A stretch of DNA of 64,000 nt from Bdellovibrio bacteriovorus (GCF_001592735.1 NZ_LUKE01000006.1:312625-376624); one strand, 5' to 3'; shown: positions 8,101-15,840, numbered from the stretch's first letter. Notes: generated by a model not told the origin, from the letters alone. A program made the numbers and translations.

Positions 8101-8841
8101 ATGGATAAGATCTTAGTTATTGTTTTAGCTATCCTCTTAAGTTCACCATCAAGGGCCGTTACGCCTGCCGAAAAGCCTTATTGCGGCGTTAGTTTCTTAA
8201 ACGATTTTAAAAAGCATTACGGAATCATCGACTGTCTTAGCCGCGGGGATCATCTCTGCGTGAGTGATCGCGTGCATGAAAAAAGCACCACGGCATTCGC
8301 GTCAACGGCGGGGGCCACGGGGGCCGCTGCCGCCAAGCTGGCAAGCAGCAAGTTTGCCCCGGCCATTGTTCGTCAGGGGGCCCAGACGGCCGGGTCTAAG
8401 ATTGCTTGGGCGGCGGTGGCGGGTGGAACTTATTTTATTGCCACTAAGGCCATTGGCGGAGTTTTTGGCTTTTTAGCGGATTCTTCTGAAGCGGGGGAGT
8501 GCCGTGATAACCATCCTTGGATTTTGTACGTGAAAGGCAAGCGTGGTTGTGAGATCGGTTATAAAATCGCCGACAATCCGGTCGCGGCCAACTTTTTTAA
8601 TCTGCAAAATGAATCAGAACAACTGGCTTTGTTTAAAGATGAAAGAGTGTGTGAATACTTTTATCGTCTTCATCAGTTGATCATCGCCAAAGGTGAAGCA
8701 GCCGCGGTAGAGCAAGGCATTGATGATCCGACGCTGTTCCAAAAATCTCCGCGCGAAACCGTAACGACACCTAAAACTTCGCGCTTGCCGCAAAAAGCTG
8801 ACAAGCCAGTTGATGCGAAAAAGCAAAAGGGGGAGCGATGA
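8101..8841 (+). CDS. Secreted Ala/Gly-rich protein of unknown function
   Basis: 246 residues. It begins with a signal peptide (MDKILVIVLAILLSSPSRA), then a Cys-containing segment (YCGVSF, IIDCLS, HLCVSD). An Ala/Gly-rich, membrane-seeking stretch follows at about 58-125 (GATGAAAAKLASS, WAAVAGGTYFIATKAIGGVFGF), then a second Cys-containing part (ECRDNHPW, GCEIGY, RVCEYF). The tail is basic and disordered. The glycine-zipper-like stretch may insert in a membrane. I recognise no family. A longer frame from 8050 would start inside the strong terminator, so ATG 8101 is preferred. It overlaps the next gene by 4 nt and probably forms a two-gene unit with it. Confidence 0.75.
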   Translation: MDKILVIVLAILLSSPSRAVTPAEKPYCGVSFLNDFKKHYGIIDCLSRGDHLCVSDRVHEKSTTAFASTAGATGAAAAKLASSKFAPAIVRQGAQTAGSKIAWAAVAGGTYFIATKAIGGVFGFLADSSEAGECRDNHPWILYVKGKRGCEIGYKIADNPVAANFFNLQNESEQLALFKDERVCEYFYRLHQLIIAKGEAAAVEQGIDDPTLFQKSPRETVTTPKTSRLPQKADKPVDAKKQKGER

Positions 8842-9167
8842 AAAAACTCTTTTTTGCGTTTTTGTTTTTAGCTTTGTTTGCCGGTGTTGAAGGCTTTGCT
8901 AAATCGTCAGAGTTGCAAAAGAATAAAGGCTTCGTGGGATATGTCGAAGCTGGTACGGTGGTAGAGATTAAATCGATCAGCCTTGAGACACAGACGTTGA
9001 ATTTTATTGCCCCCAACAACTTAGATGTCGGCACCTTACAAGCCACCTTTAAGAATTTTGAGCGTGCCTTAGGGGGTGGTAAGAAAGTGGATTACCTGCA
9101 TAAGGTTGAACCTTTACCTGGCCGATCCTTTACGCTGAAGCACAATCTTGTGTTGTTAAGTCTTTGA
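8838..9167 (+). CDS. Small secreted protein of unknown function
   Basis: 109 residues with a signal peptide (MKKLFFAFLFLALFAGVEGFA), start overlapping the previous stop by 4 nt (ATGA) and preceded by AAAGGGGGAGCG, a strong ribosome-binding site. The mature ~88 residues are beta-rich and Lys-rich (GFVGYVEAGTVVEIKSISL), with no Cys and no catalytic motif. It is presumably exported together with, and may act with, the 8101-8841 product. Its 3' end overlaps the 3' end of the oppositely oriented HTTM-like gene by 12 nt. Confidence 0.75.
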   Translation: MKKLFFAFLFLALFAGVEGFAKSSELQKNKGFVGYVEAGTVVEIKSISLETQTLNFIAPNNLDVGTLQATFKNFERALGGGKKVDYLHKVEPLPGRSFTLKHNLVLLSL

Positions 9168-9977
9168 CGGAACAGTGCCTCTTGCGAAAAAGCTAATTCC
9201 TAGGAATAGGCTAAAAAAGATCATAATTAGGCTTAGGTCTTTGATTTTAAATATGATCAGCGCGTTGAGATGCAACCCCAAAATTACCAACCAAATTAAG
9301 ATTCTTGTTTTTCTAAAAAGAATCAACGGCAGACACAGTAATTCCGCGTAAACTGTGAGCCAAGTTAAAGACTTCAGTATCCCCTTCGGTAACGACATCA
9401 AAGTGGCGCGCACCAATTCGTTTGCAAGCAGTCGATCGTGCGGAATGATAATACTTAAAGCCGTGCCGTCGAACCACAGCGACGACTGAACTTTTAAAAT
9501 GCCGTTGAGAGTATACCCTAAACCAAATATCAGCCATCCGCCAAGCCAGATATATGAGGGCACTTTTCCTTGAGGAAGCGTCTGTGGAATGAGAGCCAAT
9601 GCCAAAAGCAACCAGCCCAGATAGTCATAGCTGACATTTAGAATCATGGGATTTTTCAATAAAAAACACGTATGCACGTAGAGCAAAAAAAGGCAGGCCC
9701 CGCGGCGCTGAATATCTAAACAGACAAAAATAGCGCTAAGGCAAGCCGCGGCATTAAGAACGCCCAAAAAAGGAGCCGCGTCGACATAAGAGAAAATATT
9801 GAGAACGCCGCCATCTTTAAGGGCTAAAAATTTTTCGGAAAATAAAACCTCTAAACTGCCAAATAAAAAGAAAAAATGAAAAAAAAGAAAGACCCCGAAA
9901 GCCGTCCGGAAAATTTTAAACAGCTCAGATTCTGTGGAGGGAAGTTTTAATTTACGCACAAAACCTCCTTGGTCCAT
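9156..9977 (-). CDS. HTTM-like multi-pass membrane protein (last gene of the MNIO operon)
   Basis: 273 residues with six or more hydrophobic helices. Several spots follow the HTTM (gamma-carboxylase-like transmembrane) pattern: FKIFRTAFGVFLFFH near the start, LLKNPMILNVSYDYLGWLLLALALIP in the middle, GYTLNGILKVQSSLWFDGTALS, and RKTRILIWLVILGLHLNAL near the end. In vitamin-K-dependent gamma-carboxylase this region carries the membrane chemistry; most bacterial HTTM proteins are uncharacterised. It is shorter and less typical than the HTTM protein at 10452, so assignment is moderate. It overlaps the upstream gene by 31 nt and ends the operon that begins at 15840. A role in modifying or handling the exported peptide is inferred. 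Confidence 0.7.
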   Translation of the reverse strand: MDQGGFVRKLKLPSTESELFKIFRTAFGVFLFFHFFFLFGSLEVLFSEKFLALKDGGVLNIFSYVDAAPFLGVLNAAACLSAIFVCLDIQRRGACLFLLYVHTCFLLKNPMILNVSYDYLGWLLLALALIPQTLPQGKVPSYIWLGGWLIFGLGYTLNGILKVQSSLWFDGTALSIIIPHDRLLANELVRATLMSLPKGILKSLTWLTVYAELLCLPLILFRKTRILIWLVILGLHLNALIIFKIKDLSLIMIFFSLFLGISFFARGTVPSKT

Positions 9978-10462
9978 ACGGTATTTTTAGTTATGACATT
10001 TTTTCGCGCAATCAGGGCCATCATCGGCTTGTCCGCGATACCATTGACAGTTAAAAAATCCTGATCTTGGCAAACCAAGTACTTTAATATTTGTCCCGCG
10101 TGGGCCTCAATGTCCGGGGCTTTGATCGGCCAAAAAAGACTGTGCAGATAGACGTCGTATTTGTACAAGTGTCCACGGGCTTGTTGATCAATGGCTTTGA
10201 AATCAAGGTCGATCAGATAATCGTTGTGGGCGGATTTAATATATATATCTATCCCGTCTGAAAACCCCAATCCGGTATAGGCGCGTGGCAGTGGCGACAA
10301 TCCTAATGCGCCGATGACGCCAAAGGGACTAAAAAGAGGTGAATTGAACCCCTCAGGTGAAAGGCCCGCTAAGTGCAAGTAGCCGCCGGCGATGCGGTTA
10401 AGGCTTAAAAAAAGAAACACGGTGATCAACGAATATTTGCCCATGGATTTCTTAGATGGCAT
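9947..10462 (-). CDS. Single-pass membrane protein of unknown function between two HTTM genes
   Basis: 171 residues. One transmembrane helix lies near the N-terminus (about 10-28, SLITVFLFLSLNRIAGGYL), then a soluble, probably periplasmic domain with aromatic and acidic stretches (FSDGIDIYIKSAHNDYLIDLD, YKYDVYLHSLFWPI) and only two Cys (LVCQDQ, EVLCVN). No family is recognised. ATG 10462 is preferred over ATG 10444 because GAGG precedes it at the right distance. It overlaps both neighbours (11 nt and 31 nt). HTTM proteins often continue into a soluble domain, so this may be a detached soluble partner of one of the HTTM proteins; that is speculation. Confidence 0.75.
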   Translation of the reverse strand: MPSKKSMGKYSLITVFLFLSLNRIAGGYLHLAGLSPEGFNSPLFSPFGVIGALGLSPLPRAYTGLGFSDGIDIYIKSAHNDYLIDLDFKAIDQQARGHLYKYDVYLHSLFWPIKAPDIEAHAGQILKYLVCQDQDFLTVNGIADKPMMALIARKNVITKNTVWTKEVLCVN

Positions 10463-11741
10463 CGGTGGCCTCGCAAGACGCAGAGTAAAGTGGGATTGTT
10501 TTTTCGTTTCGCGATGGGGTTAAAGAGGTCTCGTGCAAGAAAATTCTTAGCTCAGAGGGTTTCGTGTTTTTGCAAAGATATGTGCCAAACAGATTTAAGA
10601 CCGTCGAATTATGGGGACGGGCGATTTGCATGAAAAACTTTTGCCAGTGATGACTGGGATAGTTTTTTTTCGCGTCTGGATAATAGAGTCGGTTTGTGAT
10701 CAGTTCAAAAGAAATATTAGATTTTGCCGGTGAAGGCGAAAACATGCTCCATTTTTGATAGACGCCTAGATTCTGCAATGCCAATTTTAGGGGCTTAAAC
10801 CCTTCTGGTTGAATAAAGAAAAGAAGATTAGACACGATGACGAGGATTAAAATGACACCGGATGCAGCATTTGCAAATCCTAAATGGAAATCCGATACGG
10901 TTTTGGAGCTTGCTCCGGGATAAAATAGAAAACTGCCCAACATACAGACGAAAGGAAATGTACCTATATCCATCGTGATGAAAATACCCAGATGAAAAAG
11001 GAAAAGGGAGATAAACAGGGCCCAACGTAGGGGGCGTAATTTAAAAGCCACAAAAATTAAAGGCAAAACTAAAAATTCTAAAGCCACCGTGGCATAGGTG
11101 AGGATCTTTAAGAGCGTGGGAAATTGAGAGAGGCCTTGACCGAGGCTATTTGAAATCCAGTCGTTTTGAAAGGCGTAAAATAGGGCTGAGCCATCAAGCC
11201 ATTCTGGTCCGGATTTGTAAAGAGCTGAAAAGAAATACATCAATCCGATTTGTACAAAAAGGGCTAAGGTCGCAAAAGAAAAAAATCTTCCATTTTCAGC
11301 CTTCCAGCCAGAAGACCATGAATAAGATTGCATGGGTAAAAACAAAGACAACAAGAGGAACATTCTTAATAAGATATCGCCACCATGAAGAACAAAAGGA
11401 TTTCGATTTTGAATAGAAAAAAGAAGAGCCAGCGACAAGACGCCAAAAAATCGTGTTCGGTACCCAGCTAAATAACACGTATAAGAAATGAAAGAGAGTA
11501 CAATCAAAAAGTAGAAATAAAAATCATGCGCCGAAATCAAATACAAAGACAAAATGGACTTGTCTTTGAGGGCTTGTAAGGCCTGATCTACCGGAATAAG
11601 TCCTTGGGGAGAGATTAAATCATAGCCATAAATCAATCGTGAAATCAGATCCACCAGTAACAGCGTGCCAATCCCAATTCTAAAAAGACCTAGTGAGCGA
11701 AGGCTGATGGAAAAGTTTTGGCTTAAGAACTTGCGAATCAT
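10452..11741 (-). CDS. HTTM-domain (gamma-carboxylase-like) membrane protein in the MNIO operon
   Basis: 429 residues. Clear HTTM hallmarks: LGLFRIGIGTLLLVDLISR at the start, NRNPFVLHGGDILLRMFLL and SLFLP in the middle, ALYKSGPEWLDGSALFYAF, and KWSMFSPSPAKSNISFELI after the last helix, as in other bacterial HTTM proteins. About eight transmembrane helices are followed by a ~100-residue soluble C-terminal part with three Cys. HTTM is named from vitamin-K-dependent gamma-carboxylase, which modifies Glu; whether bacterial stand-alone HTTMs do carboxylation is not established. It overlaps the MATE gene by 4 nt and the next gene by 11 nt, so it belongs to the peptide-modification operon. Its placement suggests membrane-side modification or redox support. 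Confidence 0.85.
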   Translation of the reverse strand: MIRKFLSQNFSISLRSLGLFRIGIGTLLLVDLISRLIYGYDLISPQGLIPVDQALQALKDKSILSLYLISAHDFYFYFLIVLSFISYTCYLAGYRTRFFGVLSLALLFSIQNRNPFVLHGGDILLRMFLLLSLFLPMQSYSWSSGWKAENGRFFSFATLALFVQIGLMYFFSALYKSGPEWLDGSALFYAFQNDWISNSLGQGLSQFPTLLKILTYATVALEFLVLPLIFVAFKLRPLRWALFISLFLFHLGIFITMDIGTFPFVCMLGSFLFYPGASSKTVSDFHLGFANAASGVILILVIVSNLLFFIQPEGFKPLKLALQNLGVYQKWSMFSPSPAKSNISFELITNRLYYPDAKKNYPSHHWQKFFMQIARPHNSTVLNLFGTYLCKNTKPSELRIFLHETSLTPSRNEKTIPLYSASCEATDAI

Positions 11742-13048
11742 AATTTTTGTCCAAGAACGGATTGTGTCGAATTACTAGCAATCTGCAGCGATTTAAAATG
11801 AAGAACGCCAACCTTCAAGGCCGGAGCTAGAATGAAAATTGAAAATGCCACCAGGGGTGAATTGAGGTAAATGCCCAAAAATAAAACCGGGATAGAAAAA
11901 AACCAATCAATGACGATATCGGTTTTAGCCAGAACACTCATTTGTTTGTCAGCTTGAAAGCTGGCGCGCTGAAAAGAGTCCACCCATTTAAAGGGCAGAG
12001 CCAGGCAGCCAAAAATATAAATATATTTCCACCACTCTAAAGAATTGGCTGGCATATTATACCCTTTTTCTGCAATCACCTGACCAAAGGGGATTAAAAC
12101 GAGGGCGAGCAAAGCAAGACCGATAAAGCCTTTTTTGCTCAAAGCCTTGATGGAGGCATATTTTGACTGGAAGTCCTTAAATCCAGACTTCGTGATCTCG
12201 ATAGCGGCTCCTCGCAGCAAGGCGACAAAAGGGGTGTAAAGCAAAAATAAAAACTCTGCCCCAATACTAAAAGAAAGCAGGGCCGCTGAAAGAGCAGAAG
12301 CCACAATCGCGATTTCAACCAATGACAACACCCGGTCCGAAGCGACTCTGGAAAATTCCGCAAACTGTTTTTGAAAAAACTGAAGGCACCAAGAAGTGTC
12401 TAAACGGACGAGCTTTAGGGGAATTCCTGATTTTTGGTAAAGCACCCAGGCTGCATACATCAATGAAACGATGCTGGTGATAAAGGTCGCGATATATATT
12501 CCGGCAAATCCAAAACCCAGGGGATAGATAAAGATGTAATTAAGGACGATATTGAGCGCCAAGTTAAAGACGCCGACAATAGGCAGGAATCGACCATTCC
12601 CGGTCCCGTGAATGGCCATAGAGATAGCAAAATAACAAAGACGCATGGGGATAGAGAGTGTCAACCAGATTACGGCGGACGAAGCCAGCTGGGCGATCTC
12701 GCCGTCAGTGACTAAGAACTTTACTAAAAGAGGATAAAGCCCCAGTCCAAGACCCGTGAGCACCAAGGAAAGATAAAAAGTAAATGTTAAGCACTTTTGC
12801 ACGACATCAATACGCTCATGAGGCGAGGATTTTTCGGCCACAAGCACTGAAATCACCGGCGCTAAAGAAAAAGCCACAATCATGTCGATGATACTGACGC
12901 GCACTGGGATCGCAAAGGCGGCAGCCGCGTTGGCAGAAATCTGGCTTGCCATAATCAGGTCGGTTTGATTGATAAGGCGCCCCACGATAAACGTCAGAAA
13001 AAAAGGATAGACCGAATGAAAAAGACTTTTGGGATCAAGCTTAGTCAT
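11738..13048 (-). CDS. MATE-family efflux transporter in the MNIO operon
   Basis: 436 residues, about twelve transmembrane helices, the usual MATE length. Typical segments: FLTFIVGRLINQTDLIMAS (helix 1), IPVRVSIIDMIVAFSLAPVISVLVAEK, IHGTGNGRFLPIVGVFNLALNIVLNYIFIY (G-N..P.....N...N motif between helices), and GFGFAGIYIATFITS. MATE proteins are Na+/H+ antiporters that expel small molecules and sometimes peptides. The precursor-like protein in this operon has its own Sec signal peptide, so the MATE may export a smaller product or a metal-peptide complex, as MATE exporters do in methanobactin clusters. It overlaps the genes on both sides (8 nt and 4 nt). A role in an unrelated detoxification is less likely given that coupling. 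Confidence 0.88.
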   Translation of the reverse strand: MTKLDPKSLFHSVYPFFLTFIVGRLINQTDLIMASQISANAAAAFAIPVRVSIIDMIVAFSLAPVISVLVAEKSSPHERIDVVQKCLTFTFYLSLVLTGLGLGLYPLLVKFLVTDGEIAQLASSAVIWLTLSIPMRLCYFAISMAIHGTGNGRFLPIVGVFNLALNIVLNYIFIYPLGFGFAGIYIATFITSIVSLMYAAWVLYQKSGIPLKLVRLDTSWCLQFFQKQFAEFSRVASDRVLSLVEIAIVASALSAALLSFSIGAEFLFLLYTPFVALLRGAAIEITKSGFKDFQSKYASIKALSKKGFIGLALLALVLIPFGQVIAEKGYNMPANSLEWWKYIYIFGCLALPFKWVDSFQRASFQADKQMSVLAKTDIVIDWFFSIPVLFLGIYLNSPLVAFSIFILAPALKVGVLHFKSLQIASNSTQSVLGQKL

Positions 13049-13571
13049 AATTTAGAACCTCCCAATTGCTGTGGTCTTCCGCCAGACGTGACGTGCTGAC
13101 CGAAAAGAAAAGGTCGTTAGTACTGTCAATATTGTCATGTAAGATTACTTTGAAGGTTTTGTCGTCGTCAATCCCAGCCGCTTTTTCACCCAAGATAGAG
13201 TGTCCGAAGTTTTTTTCGACGATAAAGATGGATTGAGCTTTGGTGAGATCAGAGATTGTCCAACGAATCGCCGCGGCCATCATCAGTTCCGCGCAAAGGT
13301 CTTCAGTCAAGGTGCCAGCTTTTTTATGGTCATCTAAAATAATAAAAAATACTTTCCAATTTAAGCTGATATTTGCGGCTTCAATTTTATCTAGGAAAAC
13401 ATCCAAAAACTCTTTACCCGATGGTGGATACATCGCTAATAAGGTAGGGCAGTAATCAAAAATATAATGCCAAGCCTGACGCAAAGAATGAGACGCAATA
13501 GATCTTTCGCGAGAATTTACAGGTAAAAGGCGTGCTTTAGACGGAGAAAGATAAGTGCTGAAATTGCTCAT
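13041..13571 (-). CDS. Candidate partner protein for the MNIO enzymes
   Basis: 176 residues, soluble, no signal peptide. MNIO enzymes usually need a small partner (MbnC, TglI, or the DUF2063 protein BufC) that binds the precursor and is encoded next to the enzyme. This gene is in that position: it overlaps the second MNIO gene by 4 nt. A segment HSLRQAWHYIFDYCPTLLAMYP recalls the DUF2063 N-terminal helix pattern, but the match is faint and the protein is shorter than most DUF2063 members. Other stretches (FKVILHDNIDSTNDLFFSVS, ETAV-type beta strands absent) give no enzyme motif. Assignment rests mainly on context. It is translated immediately before the MATE gene. Confidence 0.65.
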   Translation of the reverse strand: MSNFSTYLSPSKARLLPVNSRERSIASHSLRQAWHYIFDYCPTLLAMYPPSGKEFLDVFLDKIEAANISLNWKVFFIILDDHKKAGTLTEDLCAELMMAAAIRWTISDLTKAQSIFIVEKNFGHSILGEKAAGIDDDKTFKVILHDNIDSTNDLFFSVSTSRLAEDHSNWEVLNYD

Positions 13572-14368
13572 AAGGGTCCCACAGATTGGCGGATAAGTTG
13601 TATGTCCTTGGCAATGCTTTCAATCTCAAGATTGGCGTCGCGTTCAATGACTATGGATTTGCCTGAAAAATCTTGAAAGAAAGACTTTGTAAACACGGCT
13701 GTTTCTACGGAAATGCCCGTGTCATGACTATCAATAATCCATCGCTCTGATTGTTCTTTTCCCATGGTGCGGTAACCCGCCACATGGAAATGGCTGCAAT
13801 AAGATTTTAAACTCAACCAATCGCTAAGGCGGGAGCCGCCATTAAGGTCGGCGACGACGGCGTTGCTCAAATCAAAAAGCAAACCGCAGCCCGTTTCAGA
13901 AATAAGGTCTGCAAAAAACGAGGCTTGCTGGCAAGATACACCCGCCGTGCGCGAAGGGAAGTTTTCTAAAAGAACGCGTGTCTGTAGCATTTCCTGCCAC
14001 TGCTGAACTTTAGCGACAACCATAGAATACTCTGTTTCATAGTTGATTTCGGCGGTGATGGGCAAAACTTGGGTGTGAATATTAAAACGGGCTAAATGAT
14101 CCGAAATATAAAGGGGATTTAAGACAGATGAAAACTCCTTTATGATCGCGGCGTATTCTTTAAGATCCGACGTGTCTTTATGAATAAATTCAGACTTCAT
14201 GATGTGAAATCCCACGTCAAGGCCATCTAACTTTTCAGCAATGTGTTCTGGATTTAAATGCGTGAAATTATCCAAAAGAATTTCCACGAAATCAATGGCG
14301 CCTTGATGAGCAAGATCGCTGGCAACGCGATAGCTGACGGGGTCGGTAATATTAAATCCGATTTTCAT
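13568..14368 (-). CDS. MNIO (DUF692) family multinuclear iron oxidase, canonical type
   Basis: 266 residues, the usual size of MNIO enzymes (MbnB, TglH, BufB), which use two or three non-haem irons in a TIM barrel to modify Cys or C-terminal residues of ribosomal peptides. The full metal/active-site set is visible: His55 (VGFHIMKSE), Asp90-His91 (YISDHLARF), Glu135-Asn136 (VLLENFPS), Asp166 and Asn169 (GCGLLFDLSNA), His195 (FHVAGYR), Asp213/His215/Asp216 (IIDSHDTGI) and Glu242 (VIERDAN). It therefore looks active. It overlaps the upstream MNIO-like gene and the downstream partner gene by 4 nt each. The likely substrate is the exported peptide encoded at 15538-15840. Confidence 0.92.
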   Translation of the reverse strand: MKIGFNITDPVSYRVASDLAHQGAIDFVEILLDNFTHLNPEHIAEKLDGLDVGFHIMKSEFIHKDTSDLKEYAAIIKEFSSVLNPLYISDHLARFNIHTQVLPITAEINYETEYSMVVAKVQQWQEMLQTRVLLENFPSRTAGVSCQQASFFADLISETGCGLLFDLSNAVVADLNGGSRLSDWLSLKSYCSHFHVAGYRTMGKEQSERWIIDSHDTGISVETAVFTKSFFQDFSGKSIVIERDANLEIESIAKDIQLIRQSVGPL

Positions 14369-15474
14369 ACAAGACTCTTTCTGATGTACTCGTTGAACCC
14401 GTCCATCAAGGTGACAGTGACTTTTTCTTCAGCTGCGGATACTTCATTTTTCGAAAATACCAAACGAAGATCTCCTTGCATAAACTCTTGGATCCAAGCA
14501 CTTAAGACATCTCTTTGTTCATAGCCGTAAGCGGACAATAAGTTTTGAATTTCTGGATGTCGAAGACTTACGATGCGATTTAAATTTGAAATAGCGTAGT
14601 CAATCTGCTTTTGGCTGAAGACCGAGGTTTGTTTTCGTGAAAATTTGAAATTCTTCAATAATGCAAATTCTTCTGCATATTGGGCGGGCTTGCGAGTCCA
14701 CGAAAGATCGGTGTGTTCGATATTCACGATGACTTCTGAGGAAGTCACGAAATGCTCTAAAATAAACTGCAACCACTGCCAAATTTCTGGCTTTACGGGT
14801 TGCGAGTGACCGTCATGCAAAGCTCCGTCGGCACCCACCACGAATCCGGAGATATGAATTTCAACGACGCATTTCCAAGGGATGAGGGCAAAAATGAATT
14901 CAGGCGAAAGGCCTAAATTATGGCATTCGATATAGCTGTGAGTCAGGTCAAAGATAAGTTTTGCCTCTGCAGAGTCTAAAATGCGACGGGCACTTTCCCA
15001 GTTTTGAATGACTTCTTCTGCCGAAGAACTGTAAAAATTGGCGTTTTCTATCCACACCGGAAGAGCTGTTTGGTTTTTTAATTTTTTTATAAAACGAATG
15101 GCATTGTCTTCGTTGACGGCGGAAGTTTTGAAGTGAGAAGAAAATCCAAGCTTGCCCAGACCTTGGTTTCTATTTCCTGTCAGATGAACCCCGATAGATG
15201 ACACTTTATTTGAGTTTCGAGAGATTTTTTCTTGAACGAATTCACAGAAATTATTTTGAGATTCTTCATCTTCGCAGATGGGTGAGCGCGCCAGGTGCAA
15301 GGAGAGCTCACAGCCGGGGTAAAGGGCGATATTGTTATGGCGCTCTAATTCAGCAAGTCCTAGTTCTACAAATTGAGCTTCAGCAGGGATGGACATAAAA
15401 TCAGTAGAGTCCGCGGGCATCATGTGGGAAGGGTGGTATCCGCATCCGGTGACGATCTTGATATTAGTGTTCAT
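14365..15474 (-). CDS. Divergent MNIO (DUF692-like) enzyme with a C-terminal extension
   Basis: 369 residues. Residues 1-275 follow the MNIO barrel but with changed motifs: His60 (LSLHLARS), His97 (IGVHLTG), Glu143-Asn144 (VWIENANF), Asp176 and His179 (IFDLTHS, where the canonical enzyme has D..N), His207 (EIHISG), Asp221/His223 (LHDGHS) and Glu253-His254 (NIEHTD). Metal ligands are thus kept but not identical. Residues ~276-369 are an extra helical domain absent from the sister enzyme, perhaps a fused precursor-binding partner. ATG 15474 is chosen because GGGAGG stands 4 nt upstream; the longer frame has none. It follows the precursor-like gene after 63 nt containing an attenuator-like hairpin and overlaps the next MNIO gene by 4 nt. 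Confidence 0.85.
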   Translation of the reverse strand: MNTNIKIVTGCGYHPSHMMPADSTDFMSIPAEAQFVELGLAELERHNNIALYPGCELSLHLARSPICEDEESQNNFCEFVQEKISRNSNKVSSIGVHLTGNRNQGLGKLGFSSHFKTSAVNEDNAIRFIKKLKNQTALPVWIENANFYSSSAEEVIQNWESARRILDSAEAKLIFDLTHSYIECHNLGLSPEFIFALIPWKCVVEIHISGFVVGADGALHDGHSQPVKPEIWQWLQFILEHFVTSSEVIVNIEHTDLSWTRKPAQYAEEFALLKNFKFSRKQTSVFSQKQIDYAISNLNRIVSLRHPEIQNLLSAYGYEQRDVLSAWIQEFMQGDLRLVFSKNEVSAAEEKVTVTLMDGFNEYIRKSLV

Positions 15475-15492
15475 ATTACCTCCCGGAAGTTT

Positions 15493-15525
15493 GAAGAAGA
15501 AAAGCCAACCCATTTCTAGGTTGGC
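15493..15525 (-). terminator. Attenuator-like terminator between precursor gene and enzyme genes
   Basis: Perfect 7-bp stem GCCAACC / GGTTGGC (15504-15510 with 15519-15525), 8-nt loop, followed on the minus strand by TTTTCTTCTTC. It lies just after the precursor-like gene and before the first MNIO gene. Partial termination here would make more precursor mRNA than enzyme mRNA, a known arrangement in RiPP operons. Confidence 0.65.
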
Positions 15526-15537
15526 CTTCACAGATGA

Positions 15538-15840
15538 TTACAAGTTATAATCACCACAAGTCATGCCGTGACCGATTCTTTGCACAGACTCATCTGAAAC
15601 CTTCATGCGCATTTTTTGGAACTCTTTAGCGAAGTTCACTTTTTTCATGACGACACCAATTTGGGCGACCTTTTGAGATTCGCTGATCGATGAGTTGTTT
15701 AAAATGAACTGAATGCTCGAAGCTGCTTTTTGATCCAACTTTGATAACTCTGCCGACAGTTGAGCTGGGCTGGCGTTAGCTGTTGAAGAAAGAACTCCGG
15801 CAGCGATAAGTGTGGCGATTGAATTCAGACCTAATTTCAT
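15538..15840 (-). CDS. Small exported protein, putative RiPP precursor of the MNIO system
   Basis: 100 residues, first gene of the operon. ATG 15840 follows AAGGAGC at good distance. Residues 1-23 are a Sec signal peptide with an ANA-S cleavage site. The mature ~77 residues are helical and polar, with a conserved-looking tail: RIGHGMTCGDYNL, holding the only Cys (95) six residues from the end. MNIO enzymes modify Cys, or residues at precursor C-termini, and several MNIO precursors (bufferins) carry Sec signals, so a C-terminal core with a leader/body upstream is plausible. It is unlike bufferins (many Cys, DUF2282) and methanobactin precursors (short, no Sec signal). Precursor status is inferred from position, size and tail. 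Confidence 0.7.
   Translation of the reverse strand: MKLGLNSIATLIAAGVLSSTANASPAQLSAELSKLDQKAASSIQFILNNSSISESQKVAQIGVVMKKVNFAKEFQKMRMKVSDESVQRIGHGMTCGDYNL

Noticed and set aside
9156..15840. Methanobactin or bufferin operon
   Set aside because: No short Cys-rich MbnA-like peptide and no DUF2282 Cys-rich bufferin; the precursor has one Cys and HTTM replaces DoxX.
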